A DNA stretch of 36,286 nt from DATBSK01 sp040902705 (GTDB lineage Bacteria > Actinomycetota > Acidimicrobiia > IMCC26256 > PALSA-555): positions 1-36,286 of the forward strand of contig JBBDWT010000072.1 in assembly GCA_040902705.1 (NCBI GenBank), written 5' to 3'. Position numbers and translations under genes: made by a program. The notes under the pieces are model-generated. The model saw only the letters and a list, made by a program, of their open reading frames with translations, was not told where the DNA came from and did no database searches. Positions 1 through 7,087 of this stretch are shown here, one piece after another (within the stretch, counting starts at the first letter, position 1; every line of letters starts with the position of its first letter).

Positions 1-33
1 GTCAGAAACATGCGCTGAGCGCATGTTTCTGAC
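1..33. repeat. Perfect 15-bp inverted repeat (hairpin)
   Basis: Arms 1-15 and 19-33 are exact reverse complements around a TGA loop. The element lies 25 bp past the stop codon of the leftward acyl-CoA synthetase, so it could act as that gene's transcription terminator, although no T-tract follows within the window. Because the window edge cuts it, it may be part of a longer palindrome. Its arm contains TGCGCTGAG, which also appears in the hairpin at 29596-29637; this may be coincidence. Confidence 0.7.
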
Positions 34-57
34 GCCAAAAGCGCTCTACGGGGTGTA

Positions 58-1584
58 CTAGGCGCGGAGCTCGTGCTTGAGGACCTTGCCCGCCGGGTTG
101 CGCGGGAGGGCGTCGACGAGCTCGAGCTGCTCGGGCACCTTCTGCTTCGCGAGCCCCGCGTCGGTCAGGTAGTCGAAGAGCTCGGCGAGCTCGGGCAGGT
201 CGTCGGCGTCGGTCGGCACGACCACCGCGCACGCGCGCTCCCCCGTCTTCGTGTCGGGCAGCCCGACGACCGCGGCGTCGGCGATCTTGGGGTGCGCGAA
301 CAGCAGGTCCTCGACCTCCTTGGCCGAGATGTTCTCGCCGTGACGGATGATGATGTCCTTCACCCGTCCGGTGATGAGCACGTGGCCGTGACGGTCGAGC
401 TTGCCGAGGTCGCCGGTTCGGAACCAACCCTCCTCGTCGAAGGCGTCAGCATCGAGTGACGCGTCGAGGTACCCGCGGAACACCTGCGGGCCCTTCGCGC
501 GGATCTCGCCCTCTTCGCCCTCGGCGGCGACCGTGCCGTCGAGCTTGACGAACCGCAGCTCGACACCCGGCGTCGGCGTGCCCTCGGTCTCGGCGAGCAG
601 CTCGTCGCTGTCGCGCACCGTCGCCATCGTGAGGATCGGCGTCTCCGTCAGCCCGTAGCCCGACACGATCCCCGACCCGCCGAGCTCGGCCTTCACCTCG
701 TAGTGCAGCTGTGGCGGCTTGGGCGCGCCCCCGCCCGGGTACGCACGCGCTTCCGGGAACAGCGGCGTGTCGGGCTGGTCGCGCTGCGCCGCGAGGTACG
801 CCATGTGGAACGGCGTGCCCGCACCCGCGAGCGTCACGCGCTCGCGCTGGAGCACAGGGATCGCCGTCGCGGGCACGAACGCCTCGACGAAGATGCACAT
901 GCACCCCGTGATCAGCATCGTGTACAGCCAGCCGATGCCTCCGATATGCGTGAACGGGAACACCATCGCGGCGCGGTCGTCGCCCGTGATCTCGAGTGCT
1001 TCGATCATCCCGATGGCCGAGGCCTTCACCGTGAGATCGGTGTGGCGCGCGCCCTTCGGATCCGCGGTCGTGCCCGACGTGTAGAAGATCCACCGGACGG
1101 GCGCGGTGTCGGCCGTCACCGGCTCCGGGGGCGCCGGAAGCGTCGACGGATCGCCGTCGGGGAGCTGCTTGTCGACGACGAGCACCTCGAGCCCGGCCTG
1201 ATCCTCGGCGATGTCGCGCGCCTCTGCCTCGAACGCGCGCCCGCGCCACTCCGACGGGACGATGAGTAGCTTCGCTCCCGTCTGGCCCGCGATGAAGCGC
1301 ATCTCGCGCGGCCCGAGAATCGGCAGCATCGGGTTCTGGATCGCACCGAGACGCGCGAGCGCGGCGACGAGCACCGCCGACTCGAGCCACGTCGGGAGCA
1401 TCCACGACACGTTGACGTCGGGCCCGACCCCGAGCGCGTACAGCCCCGCCGCGGCGCGCTCGGCCGCGTCGCGGAACTCGGCGGCCGTGAGCACGCGCCC
1501 GTCCTCGTCGATCGCGAGCACCTGGTCGGGCGTCTCGGCCGCGCGCGCCTCGACGAGCTCCCACAGGCCCTTGTCGTCGGCCAT
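58..1584 (-). CDS. Acyl-CoA synthetase (AMP-forming), ANL superfamily
   Basis: It should adenylate a carboxylic acid with ATP and transfer the acyl group to CoA in the cytoplasm. At 508 residues it has the family's usual length. Visible motifs are the phosphate loop YTSGTTADPKG (from about residue 168), GGGAPKP, the adenine-site YGLTET, GWFRTGDLG, the hinge GRVKDIIIRHGENISAKEVE, and NPAGKVLKHEL carrying the C-terminal catalytic lysine. The HGENISAKEVE wording recalls cyclohexanecarboxylate/FadD-type ligases, so a cyclic or branched acid is possible (inference). ATG at 1584 is preferred over the adjoining GTG at 1587 because a GGGGGAG box then sits about 5 nt upstream. It lies downstream of the SDR on the same strand, 55 bp away, probably in one transcript. 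Confidence 0.93.
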   Translation of the reverse strand: MADDKGLWELVEARAAETPDQVLAIDEDGRVLTAAEFRDAAERAAAGLYALGVGPDVNVSWMLPTWLESAVLVAALARLGAIQNPMLPILGPREMRFIAGQTGAKLLIVPSEWRGRAFEAEARDIAEDQAGLEVLVVDKQLPDGDPSTLPAPPEPVTADTAPVRWIFYTSGTTADPKGARHTDLTVKASAIGMIEALEITGDDRAAMVFPFTHIGGIGWLYTMLITGCMCIFVEAFVPATAIPVLQRERVTLAGAGTPFHMAYLAAQRDQPDTPLFPEARAYPGGGAPKPPQLHYEVKAELGGSGIVSGYGLTETPILTMATVRDSDELLAETEGTPTPGVELRFVKLDGTVAAEGEEGEIRAKGPQVFRGYLDASLDADAFDEEGWFRTGDLGKLDRHGHVLITGRVKDIIIRHGENISAKEVEDLLFAHPKIADAAVVGLPDTKTGERACAVVVPTDADDLPELAELFDYLTDAGLAKQKVPEQLELVDALPRNPAGKVLKHELRA

Positions 1585-1639
1585 CACCGCTCCCCCAGGC
1601 GCATCGCACCGGTCGCCTCGATCGCCTCGCCCGGCGCGA

Positions 1640-2392
1640 TCAACCGCACGTCAACCCGCCGTCCATGCTCACGATCTGACCCACCATGTACCGACCTTCG
1701 TCGGAGGCCACGAACGCGATCAGCGCCGCGACCTCTTCGGGCTCTGCGTACCCGAGCGGTGACGTGATGTTGACGAAGTCGTCGGGCGATGCACCCTCGG
1801 GGAAGCCCCACGTGTTGATCATCGGGGTGTTCATGCCACCCGGCGCGACCGCGTTCACGCGAACGCCCCGCGCGCGGTACTCGAACCCGAGCGCTCGGGT
1901 GAGGTTGACCACCCCGCCCTTCGACGCGCAGTACGCGGCCGAGTACATCTGACCCATGAGGCCGGCGTTCGACGCGATGTTCACGATCGACCCGCCGCCG
2001 CCGAGCATGTGCGGCAGCGCGGCCCGGCACATGAAGAAGGTGCCGGTGAGGTTCACCGCGACGATCTTCTCCCAGCTCTCCGGGTTCTCCTCCTCGGACC
2101 GCCCGAACTTGCCGACGCCGGCGCAGTTCACGAGCACCTGCGGACGGCCCAGGTCGTTCGCCACCGCGGCGACCGCGGCCTCGACCGACCCGAAGTCGCT
2201 CACGTCGGCTGCGTACGGCCGCGCGGTGTGCCCGTCGGCCTCGATGCCCTTCGCGGTCTCGCCCGCGGCCCCCTCGTCGAGGTCGACCACCGCCACCAGC
2301 GCCTCCTCGTCGGCGAGCCGGCGGGCCGTCGCCCGGCCCAGACCGGAGCCTGCTCCCGTCACGATCGCGACCCGGTCGGTGAAGCGCGCCAT
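1640..2392 (-). CDS. Short-chain dehydrogenase/reductase
   Basis: A classical SDR of 250 residues that should oxidise an alcohol or reduce a ketone using NAD(P). The Rossmann motif TGAGSGLG lies near the N-terminus. VDLD after the second strand suggests NAD preference. NCAG replaces the usual NNAG, and the catalytic set is Ser (VNIAS) with YCASK. The reading frame is open further upstream, but ATG at 2392 is chosen because AGGAGG lies 2-8 bases before it and the SDR fold begins there. It is the first gene of a leftward pair with an acyl-CoA synthetase and is divergent from another synthetase, consistent with a hydroxyacyl-CoA dehydrogenase role in the same pathway (inference). Confidence 0.93.
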   Translation of the reverse strand: MARFTDRVAIVTGAGSGLGRATARRLADEEALVAVVDLDEGAAGETAKGIEADGHTARPYAADVSDFGSVEAAVAAVANDLGRPQVLVNCAGVGKFGRSEEENPESWEKIVAVNLTGTFFMCRAALPHMLGGGGSIVNIASNAGLMGQMYSAAYCASKGGVVNLTRALGFEYRARGVRVNAVAPGGMNTPMINTWGFPEGASPDDFVNITSPLGYAEPEEVAALIAFVASDEGRYMVGQIVSMDGGLTCG

Positions 2393-2433
2393 GGTTCCTC
2401 CTGTGTCGACGGACTCGCGAGCGTGGCCGGCGG

Positions 2434-2452
2434 AATCTAACAACCCGTCAGA
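2434..2452 (-). promoter_or_regulatory. Possible promoter/TetR-type operator of the leftward SDR
   Basis: On the minus strand TAGATT (2439-2434) fits an actinobacterial -10 (TAnnnT) about 42 bp before the SDR start. It overlaps an imperfect inverted repeat, TCTAAC-AACCC-GTCAGA (2436-2452; 5 of 6 arm positions match), whose size and spacing fit a TetR-family half-site pair. No -35 or regulator gene is evident, so this is a suggestion only. Confidence 0.3.
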
Positions 2453-2484
2453 TGCCCGACCACACCCCGGTACAGTCGCCCGCC

Positions 2485-4038
2485 GTGACCGACACCCGCC
2501 TCGTCGCGGACCTCCTCCGTGACGCGGCTGCGGCGCACCCCGACCGTGACGCGTACGTGCACGGCGAGAAGCGCTCGACGTACGCATGGCTCGACCGCGC
2601 CGCCGATGGCTTCGCCGCGACCCTCCTCGACCTCGGGGTCGAGCGCGGGGACGTCGTCGTGCTGATGCTCCCCTCCTCGACCAAGTTCGCCGTCTGCTAC
2701 CTCGGGGCCCTGCGGGTCGGCGCGATCACCTCGGCGATCAACCTCCGGCTCGGCGCGAACGAGGCCGCGAGCATCATCGACCGCACCGATCCGAAGGTGA
2801 CGGTCGTCGGCGACGGCGCGACGGTGCCACCCGGCCCCGACCCCGGGCACCTCCTGCCCGTCACCGCGCTGAAGGAGGCGTTCGGCGCCGATCCGCCGGC
2901 GACGCTCCCGCGGCTGGACGCGTCCGACCCGACGTGCATCGTCTGGACCAGCGGCACCACCGGCGCGCCGAAGGGCGCGGTGTACGACCACGAGCGCCAA
3001 GCCGCGATCTCGCGCAACGTCGGCGAGCTGACCCGCCCGGGCGACCGCCGCCTCGTCGTGCTGCCCTTCCCGCACGTCGGCTACATGACGCGCATGTGGG
3101 ACGAGCTTGCGAACGTCACCACGATCGTGCTCGGCACCGATCCGTGGTCGGCCGCCGAGACCCTGCGCATCATCCGCGACGAGAGCATCACCATGGGCAC
3201 CGGGGTGCCGACGCAGTGGCAGCTCGTCCTCGAGCACCCCGACGTCGCGCGCACCGACTTCTCGACGCTGCGCGTCGCCGGCATCGGGGCCGCAGCCATC
3301 CCGCCCGACCTGGTGCGCCGGATGCGCGAGGTGCTCGGCTGCCCGGTGATCACGCGCTACACGTGCACCGAGGCGGGCGTCACGACGAGCACGCTCGTCA
3401 CCGACTCCCCCGAGGTGATCGCCACGACCGTCGGGCGCCCCACGCCCGACGTCGAGCTGCGGATCATCGACCCGGTGACCGGAGCGGACCGGCCCGACGG
3501 CGAGGTGGGTGAGATCCTCAGCCGCTCCCCCGCGATGATGGCGGGCTACTGGCGCGACCCCGAGCTGACGGCGACCGTCATCGACGCCGAGGGATGGCTG
3601 CACACGGGCGACCTGGGTGTGATCGGCGCCGACACCAACCTGCGGATCGTCGGGCGCCTCAAGGAGATGTACATCCGCGGCGGGTACAACGTGTACCCGG
3701 CGGAGGTGGAGGCCGCCCTGTCGGAGCACCCGGCGATCGCCCGGGTCGCCGTGCTGGGCGCCCCCGACCCCGTGCTCGGGGAGATCGGCGTCGCGTGCGT
3801 CGTCCCCGAGCCCGGCGCCGATCCCCACGCGCTCGACCACGACACCCTGCGAGGCTGGTGCCGTGAGCGCATCGCCGACTACAAGGCACCCGACCTCATC
3901 GTGATCCTCGACGAGCTGCCCATGACCGCGATGCTCAAGGTCGACACGCGCGCCCTCTTCGAGAGCATCCCGAGCGACGCACCGAGACCCGAGCCGACAC
4001 CCGACCCGAACACCGAGAAGGAGCCGACAGCCACGTGA
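2485..4038 (+). CDS. Acyl-CoA synthetase (AMP-forming), ANL superfamily
   Basis: An ATP-dependent acid:CoA ligase. Motifs in order are WTSGTTGAPKG (from about residue 153), YTCTEAG at the adenine site, GWLHTGDLG, GRLKEMYIRGGYNVYPAEVE at the hinge, and LPMTAMLKVD with the catalytic lysine. The last about 20 residues are a Pro/Glu/Thr-rich tail absent from most relatives. Two starts are possible. ATG at 2452 has no Shine-Dalgarno. GTG at 2485 begins MTDTRLVADLL, like typical relatives, and has TACAGT (2471-2476) 8 nt upstream, as expected of a leaderless transcript, so I chose it. The stop overlaps the next gene's GTG by 4 nt (GTGA), so the two are translationally coupled. Confidence 0.92.
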   Translation: MTDTRLVADLLRDAAAAHPDRDAYVHGEKRSTYAWLDRAADGFAATLLDLGVERGDVVVLMLPSSTKFAVCYLGALRVGAITSAINLRLGANEAASIIDRTDPKVTVVGDGATVPPGPDPGHLLPVTALKEAFGADPPATLPRLDASDPTCIVWTSGTTGAPKGAVYDHERQAAISRNVGELTRPGDRRLVVLPFPHVGYMTRMWDELANVTTIVLGTDPWSAAETLRIIRDESITMGTGVPTQWQLVLEHPDVARTDFSTLRVAGIGAAAIPPDLVRRMREVLGCPVITRYTCTEAGVTTSTLVTDSPEVIATTVGRPTPDVELRIIDPVTGADRPDGEVGEILSRSPAMMAGYWRDPELTATVIDAEGWLHTGDLGVIGADTNLRIVGRLKEMYIRGGYNVYPAEVEAALSEHPAIARVAVLGAPDPVLGEIGVACVVPEPGADPHALDHDTLRGWCRERIADYKAPDLIVILDELPMTAMLKVDTRALFESIPSDAPRPEPTPDPNTEKEPTAT

Positions 4039-4844
4039 ACGTCTCCGAGAAGCGCTACCAGCGCCCCGACGTCCCCCGCGACGACCGCCAGATCCGGGTG
4101 GGGTCCCTGCTCTTCACCATGGTCGAGCCCCACAAGGGCCACGAGGTCGCGTACAACCGCTGGTACGAGCGCGACCACTTCTACGCGGGCTGCATGGTCG
4201 GGAAGTGGCAGTTCGCCGGCGGTCGCTTCATCGCGACGAAAGACTGCAAGGCGAAGCGCTACCCCGCCGACTCGGTGATCACCCCCGACCCGAGCGTCGG
4301 CTCCTACCTCGCCATCTACTGGGTGCTCGACGGCCACCACGACGAGTGGAACGAGTGGGGTGTCGAGCAGGTCAACTGGCTGCACGCCAACGATCGCATG
4401 TTCAACGAGCGCGACCACATCCACACGGCGCTGTACGGGTACGCGGGCGAGGCCAACGCGCCGGGCAGCGACATGCCCATCGAGCTCGCGCTCGACCGCA
4501 GCTACGGCGGGATCGCGGTGCTGATCGGCGAGATGGCCGATGGTGTCGACGGGACCGCCGTGACCGCGTGGCTCCAGGGCCTCCCGTGCCCCGCCGACGT
4601 CGCGCTCATCGGCACGCCGCTGCCGCTGCGCGACGACCGCCCCGGTGACGTGCCCGACACCCAGGCCGCGGGCCGCGTGCTCGTCGTCGGGTTCCTCGAG
4701 GGCGACCCGCTCGCCACGTGGGACTCCACCTGGGCGGAGCTCGGCGACCAGTTCGCGGCTGCCGGGCTCGGCACCGTCGTCTTCGCGTCGCCGTTCCTGT
4801 CGACCGTCCCGGGTACCGACACCTACATCGACCAGCTCTGGTAG
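4035..4844 (+). CDS. EthD-like dimeric alpha/beta-barrel protein, function unknown
   Basis: A 269-residue protein without a confident family. The N-terminal third has a stretch beginning EVAYNRWYERDHFYAG, resembling the YxxWYxxxHxP-like core of EthD/NIPSNAP-type dimeric alpha+beta barrels. The C-terminal third (from about residue 180) has a second strand-rich stretch ending FASPFLSTVPGTDTYIDQLW, so two ferredoxin-like halves are plausible. There is no signal peptide or membrane helix. Coupling to the upstream acyl-CoA synthetase by a GTGA overlap, and the smaller EthD-like protein at 6619, suggest a role beside the LLM oxidoreductase and CoA-ligase chemistry, perhaps product handling (inference). 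Confidence 0.75.
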   Translation: MNVSEKRYQRPDVPRDDRQIRVGSLLFTMVEPHKGHEVAYNRWYERDHFYAGCMVGKWQFAGGRFIATKDCKAKRYPADSVITPDPSVGSYLAIYWVLDGHHDEWNEWGVEQVNWLHANDRMFNERDHIHTALYGYAGEANAPGSDMPIELALDRSYGGIAVLIGEMADGVDGTAVTAWLQGLPCPADVALIGTPLPLRDDRPGDVPDTQAAGRVLVVGFLEGDPLATWDSTWAELGDQFAAAGLGTVVFASPFLSTVPGTDTYIDQLW

Positions 4845-4847
4845 CCG

Positions 4848-5216
4848 GTGATCGACCGGCTCCGCGGCGGACCGCCGCTGCACGACGTCGGCGAGGAGCC
4901 CGACGTCCGCTTCACCTACGCGAACGAGCGCACGTTCCTGGCGTGGAGCCGGACGTCGCTCGCGCTCGTCGTGACCGGCATCGCCGCGACGCAGTTGCTG
5001 CCCGAGCTCGACATTCAGGGATCACGGCGGCTCATCGGGATCCCGTTGATCGTGCTCGGCGGTGTGCTCGCGCTCGTGAGCTACCGCCACTGGTACGCCA
5101 ACGAGCGCGCGATGCGGCTGCGCCAGCAGCTCCCGCCGTCGTACATGACGGCGGTGCTCGCAGTCGGGATCGCGATCACCGCGGTGATCGCCACCGCCGT
5201 CGCGATCGTCGAATGA
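4848..5216 (+). CDS. DUF202 (YidH-like) inner-membrane protein
   Basis: A 122-residue protein with the DUF202 signature RFTYANERTFLAWSRTSLAL near residue 20. It has three hydrophobic helices: about 35-50, about 62-80 (LIGIPLIVLGGVLALVSY) and about 100-120 (AVLAVGIAITAVIATAVAIV). The cellular role of the family is not established. It starts with GTG 3 nt after the preceding stop. Its own stop overlaps the next DUF202 gene by ATGA, so the two are co-translated and may form a hetero-oligomer (inference). Confidence 0.88.
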   Translation: MIDRLRGGPPLHDVGEEPDVRFTYANERTFLAWSRTSLALVVTGIAATQLLPELDIQGSRRLIGIPLIVLGGVLALVSYRHWYANERAMRLRQQLPPSYMTAVLAVGIAITAVIATAVAIVE

Positions 5217-5563
5217 CCACGCTCGGCGATCCCCTCAGAGATCCGGACGGCGAGCGGGCCGACGGCCTCTTCACCGAGCGCACCGAGCTGGCATGGACGC
5301 GCAGCGGGCTCGCGTTGCTGGCCGCGTTCGCGATCCTCGCGCGGCGCGTCTGGACGACCGGCCCGCAGACGGAGCACGCGCTCGTGCTGGCGTTGTTCGC
5401 GATCGCCACGTTGGGTTGGGCGTTCGGCATCCTCGGTCGGGCCATGCGTCACCGAGCGCGTGCCGAGCCGAGGCCGCGGAGCGCACGCGAGCTCTTCGCC
5501 GTCGCCGCCGGCACCAGCGCGCTCGCCGGCGCGGGGCTCGTCGTCGCCCTGATCGACGTCTGA
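5213..5563 (+). CDS. DUF202 family membrane protein, second of a tandem pair
   Basis: A 116-residue protein with a diverged DUF202 motif, LFTERTELAWTRSGLALLAAF, in which the Glu-Arg-Thr and Ala-Trp positions of the first copy are kept. Three hydrophobic segments follow: about 35-45, 55-73 (HALVLALFAIATLGWAFGIL) and 95-115. ATG at 5213 overlaps the upstream stop (ATGA) and starts just before the conserved core. Tandem unequal DUF202 pairs occur in other actinobacteria. No function can be assigned. Confidence 0.85.
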   Translation: MTTLGDPLRDPDGERADGLFTERTELAWTRSGLALLAAFAILARRVWTTGPQTEHALVLALFAIATLGWAFGILGRAMRHRARAEPRPRSARELFAVAAGTSALAGAGLVVALIDV

Positions 5564-5585
5564 CCCCGGCTACCTTCAGCCCCTC

Positions 5586-6593
5586 ATGCGGATCGACCAC
5601 TACCTGCGCGCCGACCTCGCCGACGTCCCCGCAACGGCCAGCGGTCTCGAGGAGCTCGGGTTCGACGGGCTCTACACCGCGGAGGGGCCGCACGAGCCGT
5701 TCTTCCCGCTGGCGGTCGCGGCGGGCCACACGACGCGCGCCACGCTCTTCACGAACATCGCGATCGCGTTCGCGCGCAGCCCCATGGACCTCGCGCAGAT
5801 GGCCGACGGGCTGCAGCGCGTCTCGGGCGGGCGGTTCGTGCTCGGGCTCGGCTCGCAGATCCGCCCGCACATCGAGAAGCGCTTCTCGATGACGTGGAGC
5901 CGGCCGGTGGCACGGATGCGGGAGATGGTCCAGGCGATCAAGGCGATCCAGACGTCGTGGGCCGAGACGACGCGCCTCGAGTACCGCGGCGAGATCTACC
6001 ACCACACGCTGATGACACCGATGTTCGACCCCGGCCCGAACCCACACGGCCCGCCGCCGGTCTGGGTCGCGGGGCTCGGGCCGAAGATGACGCAGTGCGC
6101 GGCGACCGTCGCCGACGGGCTGCTCGTGCACCCCTTCCACACCGATCGGTTCATCCGCGACCACGTCACACCTGCGGTCACCGCCGGGCTGGCCGAGAGT
6201 GGACGCGACCGCGCCGCGTTCACCGTCTCCGCCACCCCGATCGTGTGCACCGGCGCGACCGACGACGAGATGGCCGAAGCGCGCACTCGGGTGCGCGGGC
6301 TGCTCGGCTTCTACGGTTCGACGCCCGCGTACCGCGTCACGCTCGACGCGCACGGCTGGGGCGAGCTCCAGGGCGAGCTGAACCGGCTCACCAAGGAAGG
6401 GCGGTGGGACGACATCTCCGAGGTGCTGCCCGACGAGGTCGTCGACACGATCGCGGTCTGCTGTCGGCCCGAGGAGGTCGCCGACCGGCTGCGCGCCCGC
6501 TACGCCGACGCCGTCGACCGCGTCGGGCTCTCGATGCCGTACGAGGCGAGCCGCGACACGCTCGCCGCGATCGTGGCAGGCTTCCGCCGCTGA
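5586..6593 (+). CDS. LLM-class oxidoreductase (TIGR03617-like, probably F420-dependent)
   Basis: A luciferase-like monooxygenase-fold TIM barrel of 335 residues, expected to use F420 or FMN. It shows the landmarks I associate with TIGR03617: LEELGFDGLYTAEGPHEPFFPLA near the N-terminus, AIAFARSPMDLAQMA, LSGGRF-like VSGGRFVLGLGSQIRPHIEKRFSM, LMTPMFDPGP, ADGLLVHPFHT, and GFYGSTPAYR followed by DAHGW. The substrate is unknown. There is no Shine-Dalgarno. TACCTT (5571-5576), 9 nt before the ATG, suggests a leaderless or near-leaderless transcript (inference). The small EthD-like gene follows after 25 bp. Confidence 0.93.
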   Translation: MRIDHYLRADLADVPATASGLEELGFDGLYTAEGPHEPFFPLAVAAGHTTRATLFTNIAIAFARSPMDLAQMADGLQRVSGGRFVLGLGSQIRPHIEKRFSMTWSRPVARMREMVQAIKAIQTSWAETTRLEYRGEIYHHTLMTPMFDPGPNPHGPPPVWVAGLGPKMTQCAATVADGLLVHPFHTDRFIRDHVTPAVTAGLAESGRDRAAFTVSATPIVCTGATDDEMAEARTRVRGLLGFYGSTPAYRVTLDAHGWGELQGELNRLTKEGRWDDISEVLPDEVVDTIAVCCRPEEVADRLRARYADAVDRVGLSMPYEASRDTLAAIVAGFRR

Positions 6594-6618
6594 CCGACTC
6601 TTCCAGGGGGCACACGAA

Positions 6619-6972
6619 ATGCCGAAAGGGATCTTCCTCGCGCTGTCGAATCCGACGAGCGACGACGTCCACGACGAGTTCAACCAGTGGTACGACGACG
6701 TGCACGCCAAGGAGGTGCTCGCGCTCGACGGCGTGAACTCGTGCCGGCGCTTCAAGCTCGCGTCGTCACAGATCATGCCGGGTGACGACGCTGCCGGGCG
6801 CCAGTACCTCGCGCTCTACGAGGTCGAGGTCGACGACTGGACGAAGTTCGCGGAACAGATGCAGGCCGGCTTCGGCGACGGGCGCATCACGATCAACGCC
6901 GACGTGCTCCAGCTCGACCCGATGGTCATGACCATGGTGTTCGAGGAGATCAGCCCGGAGGTCAAGGCCTGA
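6619..6972 (+). CDS. Small EthD/NIPSNAP-like alpha+beta-barrel protein
   Basis: A 117-residue soluble protein. The segment DDVHDEFNQWYDDVHAKEVL, then SCRRFKLAS and YLALYEVEVDDW, matches the strand-helix-strand outline of EthD-type dimeric alpha+beta barrels, single-domain in this case. AGGGGG about 8 nt upstream supports the ATG. Such proteins often accompany oxygenase or oxidoreductase operons, but a catalytic role cannot be read from the sequence. It shares the FNQWYxxxH / YNRWYxxxH pattern with the protein at 4035, so both may be paralogues serving neighbouring enzymes. Confidence 0.82.
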   Translation: MPKGIFLALSNPTSDDVHDEFNQWYDDVHAKEVLALDGVNSCRRFKLASSQIMPGDDAAGRQYLALYEVEVDDWTKFAEQMQAGFGDGRITINADVLQLDPMVMTMVFEEISPEVKA

Positions 6973-7016
6973 GGCCGGCTTCGACGCCGTCCCCGGGCCG
7001 CGCCGCTGGCGGGAAT

Positions 7017-7032
7017 ATGCCCCCCGGGGTAT
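7017..7032 (+). promoter_or_regulatory. CsoR/CstR-like operator
   Basis: ATGCCCCCCGGGGTAT is an imperfect 16-bp dyad (6 of 8 arm positions pair). It fits the A/T-C-run/G-run-A/T pattern of CsoR-family sites such as the ATACCC...GGGTAT operators of copper-sensing CsoR and persulfide-sensing CstR. It lies 55 bp before the ATG of an MBL-rhodanese gene followed by a TauE/SafE exporter, the kind of genes CstR controls. The call is by resemblance and context; no CsoR-like regulator gene is in the window. Confidence 0.6.
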
Positions 7033-7087
7033 CACGTTCTCCGAGGTGTAGGGCCGGTCCCGTCCGGTCCGCACGCTGGAGGTGGCG

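Noticed and set aside
2437..3840. Long leftward open frame opposite the second acyl-CoA synthetase
   Set aside because: It is an antisense shadow of GC-rich codons, without motifs, opposite a gene with complete ANL motifs.
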